This document shows positions 62,376 to 64,000 of a stretch of 64,000 bases of DNA, one piece after another. The notes below the pieces were generated by a model that worked only from the letters and a program-made list of their open reading frames with translations, was not told the DNA's origin and made no database searches. Location: positions 144,702-208,701 of the forward strand of contig CAZRTZ010000001.1 in assembly GCA_964603155.1 (NCBI GenBank), in the 5' to 3' direction. A program made the position numbers and the translations under genes. Positions within the stretch are counted from its first letter, which is position 1, and each line of letters begins with the position of its first letter. Source of the DNA: VAUL01 sp964603155 (GTDB lineage Bacteria > Desulfobacterota > Desulfuromonadia > Desulfuromonadales > BM103).

Positions 62376-63559
62376 AACTGACCGCATAGCTCCTCGACGC
62401 CGCTAGCCCAGGCCGCCAACATCGCTTCTCCCGTTTCCCTGAACTCAGGGTGCTCGGAAATATAAGTCGGTATCAGGCGGCGGGTTTCCATGACAGCATC
62501 TGCCAACCGGGCAAAGATTTCGTCAATCTCTCCGACCGTAAGCAACAAATGCGTGACCGCAAACTGTTCCAACATCTTGCGCGGCCACCATTTCTTGGCC
62601 CCGGCCAGGGAGAGTGCAGGGATATCATGGCGCAGATAGGCCACCGTCGTAACGATATCGTAGATCGGCGCAAGACGGACCGGTTCCCGGGGCGATGGAT
62701 ACAGCACTCCAAAATTCTTGAGATGAGCATCCCCGTTACGGACCATCGAAGAGAGCACCAGCGTTGCAAAGAACTGCCGCCGTGCGGCTTGAAGGAACAC
62801 CCCAGAAATGAAGTGGCTGAGGCTCTTTGCAACCCGCTCGTAGGAACCGGCATACTTCTGGGACGTACCGAGAGCCTGCAGACTACACATATCCTCAAAC
62901 CCCAACGCGCAACCATCATTGTCCCGGTCGAAACGCCGCATCAGGAACAGGCCGCCATTGTCCGAAAGGTGGAACTCGGGGACGTTCAGCCCCGCAGTCC
63001 TGGCGGCCGTCATACAGAAGAACTCGTTAGCGCCCAGGCAGGGATAATCGCTCCCCCAGCTTTTAACGATGAATCCGGCGGCAAAAAGTGTCCCCTTGGA
63101 GGTCGCATCCAGCAGGACCTTGGGCTGAATCCCGGAGACGCCGGAGCGAATCGCGTACTTGCCCACCAATTCGTGAAACAGCTCTTGCGTATCCGGATAA
63201 GTCAAAAGCTCTTCCAGAGACTCCACATCCCCATTGATCGCTGGTGGTTTGTCTGCGGCGGACGAAAAGCGATTACGACCGATTTGCTCCCCACCGGTCA
63301 CGAGCAACAAGGACAGGTCATCATCACCGATGATCTTGGCGATGGCCCTGCGGATGGCTTCCAAAAGCGCCCCTTCCGGCAGATTCATCTGAAAGATCGG
63401 ATGCAACTCCGGAGAGATCCAGCTCTGGAGACGCAACGGCATGGTCAGTGAAACGGCGTCACCAGCGTCGTGAACATAATCGAATACGTAATGTCTGCGC
63501 CCTTCCCTCGAAAGGATCCCGGTTTGGGCCTCATCGATCCAAACATGCAAAGGGTTCAA
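62372..63559 (-). CDS. hipA: HipA-family Ser/Thr kinase toxin
   Basis: 395 residues, somewhat shorter than E. coli HipA (440). The N-subdomain includes MPLRLQSWISPELHPIFQMNLPEG. The kinase core has the P-loop-like RSGVSGIQPKVLL (residues 138-150, with the autophosphorylation-type Ser), Lys166 in AGFIVKSW, the catalytic loop RNGDAHLKNFG (Asp277, Asn282) and the metal site IYDIVTT (Asp301), so it looks active. In E. coli HipA phosphorylates glutamyl-tRNA synthetase and causes growth arrest; the target here is not known. The start overlaps hipB as ATGA. Confidence 0.92.
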   Translation of the reverse strand: MNPLHVWIDEAQTGILSREGRRHYVFDYVHDAGDAVSLTMPLRLQSWISPELHPIFQMNLPEGALLEAIRRAIAKIIGDDDLSLLLVTGGEQIGRNRFSSAADKPPAINGDVESLEELLTYPDTQELFHELVGKYAIRSGVSGIQPKVLLDATSKGTLFAAGFIVKSWGSDYPCLGANEFFCMTAARTAGLNVPEFHLSDNGGLFLMRRFDRDNDGCALGFEDMCSLQALGTSQKYAGSYERVAKSLSHFISGVFLQAARRQFFATLVLSSMVRNGDAHLKNFGVLYPSPREPVRLAPIYDIVTTVAYLRHDIPALSLAGAKKWWPRKMLEQFAVTHLLLTVGEIDEIFARLADAVMETRRLIPTYISEHPEFRETGEAMLAAWASGVEELCGQL

Positions 63560-63798
63560 GGCGGATCCTCGCGAAGTTCATCGAGGGTCGGTGGACTCCC
63601 GGCTTTCCTGACGTTCAATTCAAGTTCCAGAGCATCGAGGATACGCATCAGCTTGCGAATACCAATATCCTGAATGGTTCCGTTTTCAATCTGGCTGATG
63701 GTCGACCGGCTCATCCGAAGGAGAGCTGCGAGGTGGGCTTGCGAGAGCTTGCGTCGTTTGCGTTCGAGCTGAATGTGGCGACCTATCTCAAAAAGCAT
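63556..63798 (-). CDS. hipB: HipB-like XRE-family antitoxin/repressor
   Basis: 80 residues. A helix-turn-helix at 6-57 (GRHIQLERKRRKLSQAHLAALLRMSRSTISQIENG) and a C-terminal tail of about 20 residues (VRKAGSPPTLDELREDPP). It should neutralise HipA and repress its own operon. ATG 63798 lies only six bases after the -10 box, so the mRNA is probably leaderless. Confidence 0.92.
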   Translation of the reverse strand: MLFEIGRHIQLERKRRKLSQAHLAALLRMSRSTISQIENGTIQDIGIRKLMRILDALELELNVRKAGSPPTLDELREDPP

Positions 63799-63804
63799 AA
63801 TTGT

Positions 63805-63832
63805 ATTATATGTGAAACAATAGTGATGTCAA
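63805..63832 (-). promoter_or_regulatory. hipBA promoter, near-consensus
   Basis: Minus strand TTGACA (63832-63827), 16-bp spacer, TATAAT (63810-63805); both hexamers are perfect. Transcription should begin about 7 bases after the -10, at or next to the A of the hipB ATG. Confidence 0.88.
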
Positions 63833-63855
63833 CAGCGTCTTTGTTTCATATATAA
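63806..63855. promoter_or_regulatory. Inverted-repeat operator flanking the hipBA promoter
   Basis: Arms TTATATGTGAAACAA (63806-63820) and TTGTTTCATATATAA (63841-63855) are inverse copies with one mismatch, 20 bp apart. One arm covers the -10 box and the other lies just upstream of the -35, as expected for autorepression by HipB dimers. Confidence 0.82.
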
Positions 63856-64000
63856 CACACAAATCAACCCCGCCAAGGCACAGACCGATTCATACAGCCC
63901 TGTATCTTTCTGCTGAGCGGATCACTAATCGCTTCATATATTGAAGTGACCTGCTACCCGAATTTCGGGCCATTGGATCTGTTAGGTTTGGCCATCTCGG
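63856..64000. other. Non-coding end of window upstream of hipBA
   Basis: No open frame or RNA gene seen in these 145 bp. Two short near-palindromes occur (CTTCATATATTGAAG at 63932-63946 and CCCGAATTTCGGG near 63958-63970), neither followed by a T-run. Confidence 0.5.

Noticed and set aside
63932..63970. Near-palindromes at the right end of the window as terminators or att sites
   Set aside because: Too short, no T-run, and no integrase or tRNA nearby.

Overview
The window looks like a chromosomal segment of a Gram-negative bacterium of the Desulfuromonadales/Geobacter group (Desulfobacterota). This is judged from protein style, gene order and the intergenic repeats; I ran no database search. 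It is almost entirely an outer-membrane and lipopolysaccharide (LPS) locus. Every gene except one (amrA, at about 51 kb) is on the minus strand, so transcription reads from high to low coordinates. Many neighbours overlap by exactly 4 bp (ATGA, GTGA or TTGA), which indicates long translationally coupled operons. I found no tRNA, rRNA, CRISPR array, insertion sequence or prophage gene, and no gene-free stretch longer than 300 bp.

Layout in the direction of transcription: (a) 63.8-61.8 kb, a hipB-hipA toxin-antitoxin pair with a coupled Nudix hydrolase, driven by a near-consensus promoter that appears to make a leaderless mRNA and lies inside an inverted-repeat operator; (b) 61.5-59.6 kb, glnB-glnA behind a probable sigma-54 promoter and ended by a strong terminator; (c) 59.5-51.2 kb, one secreted multidomain protein of about 2747 residues; (d) 51.2-50.7 kb, amrA, convergent with the giant gene; (e) 50.5-45.7 kb, prfB (with the classical programmed +1 frameshift), lysS, lolC/E and lolD; (f) 45.7-32.1 kb, the lipid A and outer-membrane module bamA-skp-lpxD-fabZ-lpxA-gnnA-gnnB-lpxB-msbA-DUF374 acyltransferase-waaA-lpxK-Trm112-like protein; (g) 32.1-23.2 kb, the inner-core module (two heptosyltransferases, WaaG-like and other glycosyltransferases, WaaP and further LPS kinases, gmhA); (h) 23.2-14.4 kb, accessory sugar genes (FdtD/FdtB for a dTDP-3-acetamido-3,6-dideoxyhexose, an alpha-1,2-fucosyltransferase-like GT11, methyltransferases, a GT-C membrane glycosyltransferase, a deoxyhypusine-synthase-like protein, two divergent LPS kinases); (i) 14.4-6.1 kb, an LtaS-like phosphoglycerol transferase, hldE, gmhB and the complete dTDP-L-rhamnose set rfbB/D/A/C; (j) 6.1-1 kb, the O-antigen ABC exporter wzm/wzt with a methyltransferase between them, then the start of a very large multidomain glycosyltransferase that runs off the window.

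How it fits together: gnnA and gnnB between lpxA and lpxB predict a lipid A built on 2,3-diamino-2,3-dideoxyglucose. GmhA, HldE and GmhB supply ADP-heptose for the WaaC/WaaF-like enzymes (the final epimerase HldD is not in the window), and several kinases decorate the core. The O-chain, probably containing rhamnose and an N-acetylated 3-amino-3,6-dideoxyhexose, is exported by Wzm/Wzt. MsbA, LolCD(E), Skp and BamA provide lipid and protein transport. The O-antigen end, especially about 1.7-5.3 kb, is more AT-rich than the rest, which suggests more recent acquisition. Intergenic spaces carry several families of short palindromic or tandem repeats, and some of these form the 3' ends of genes.
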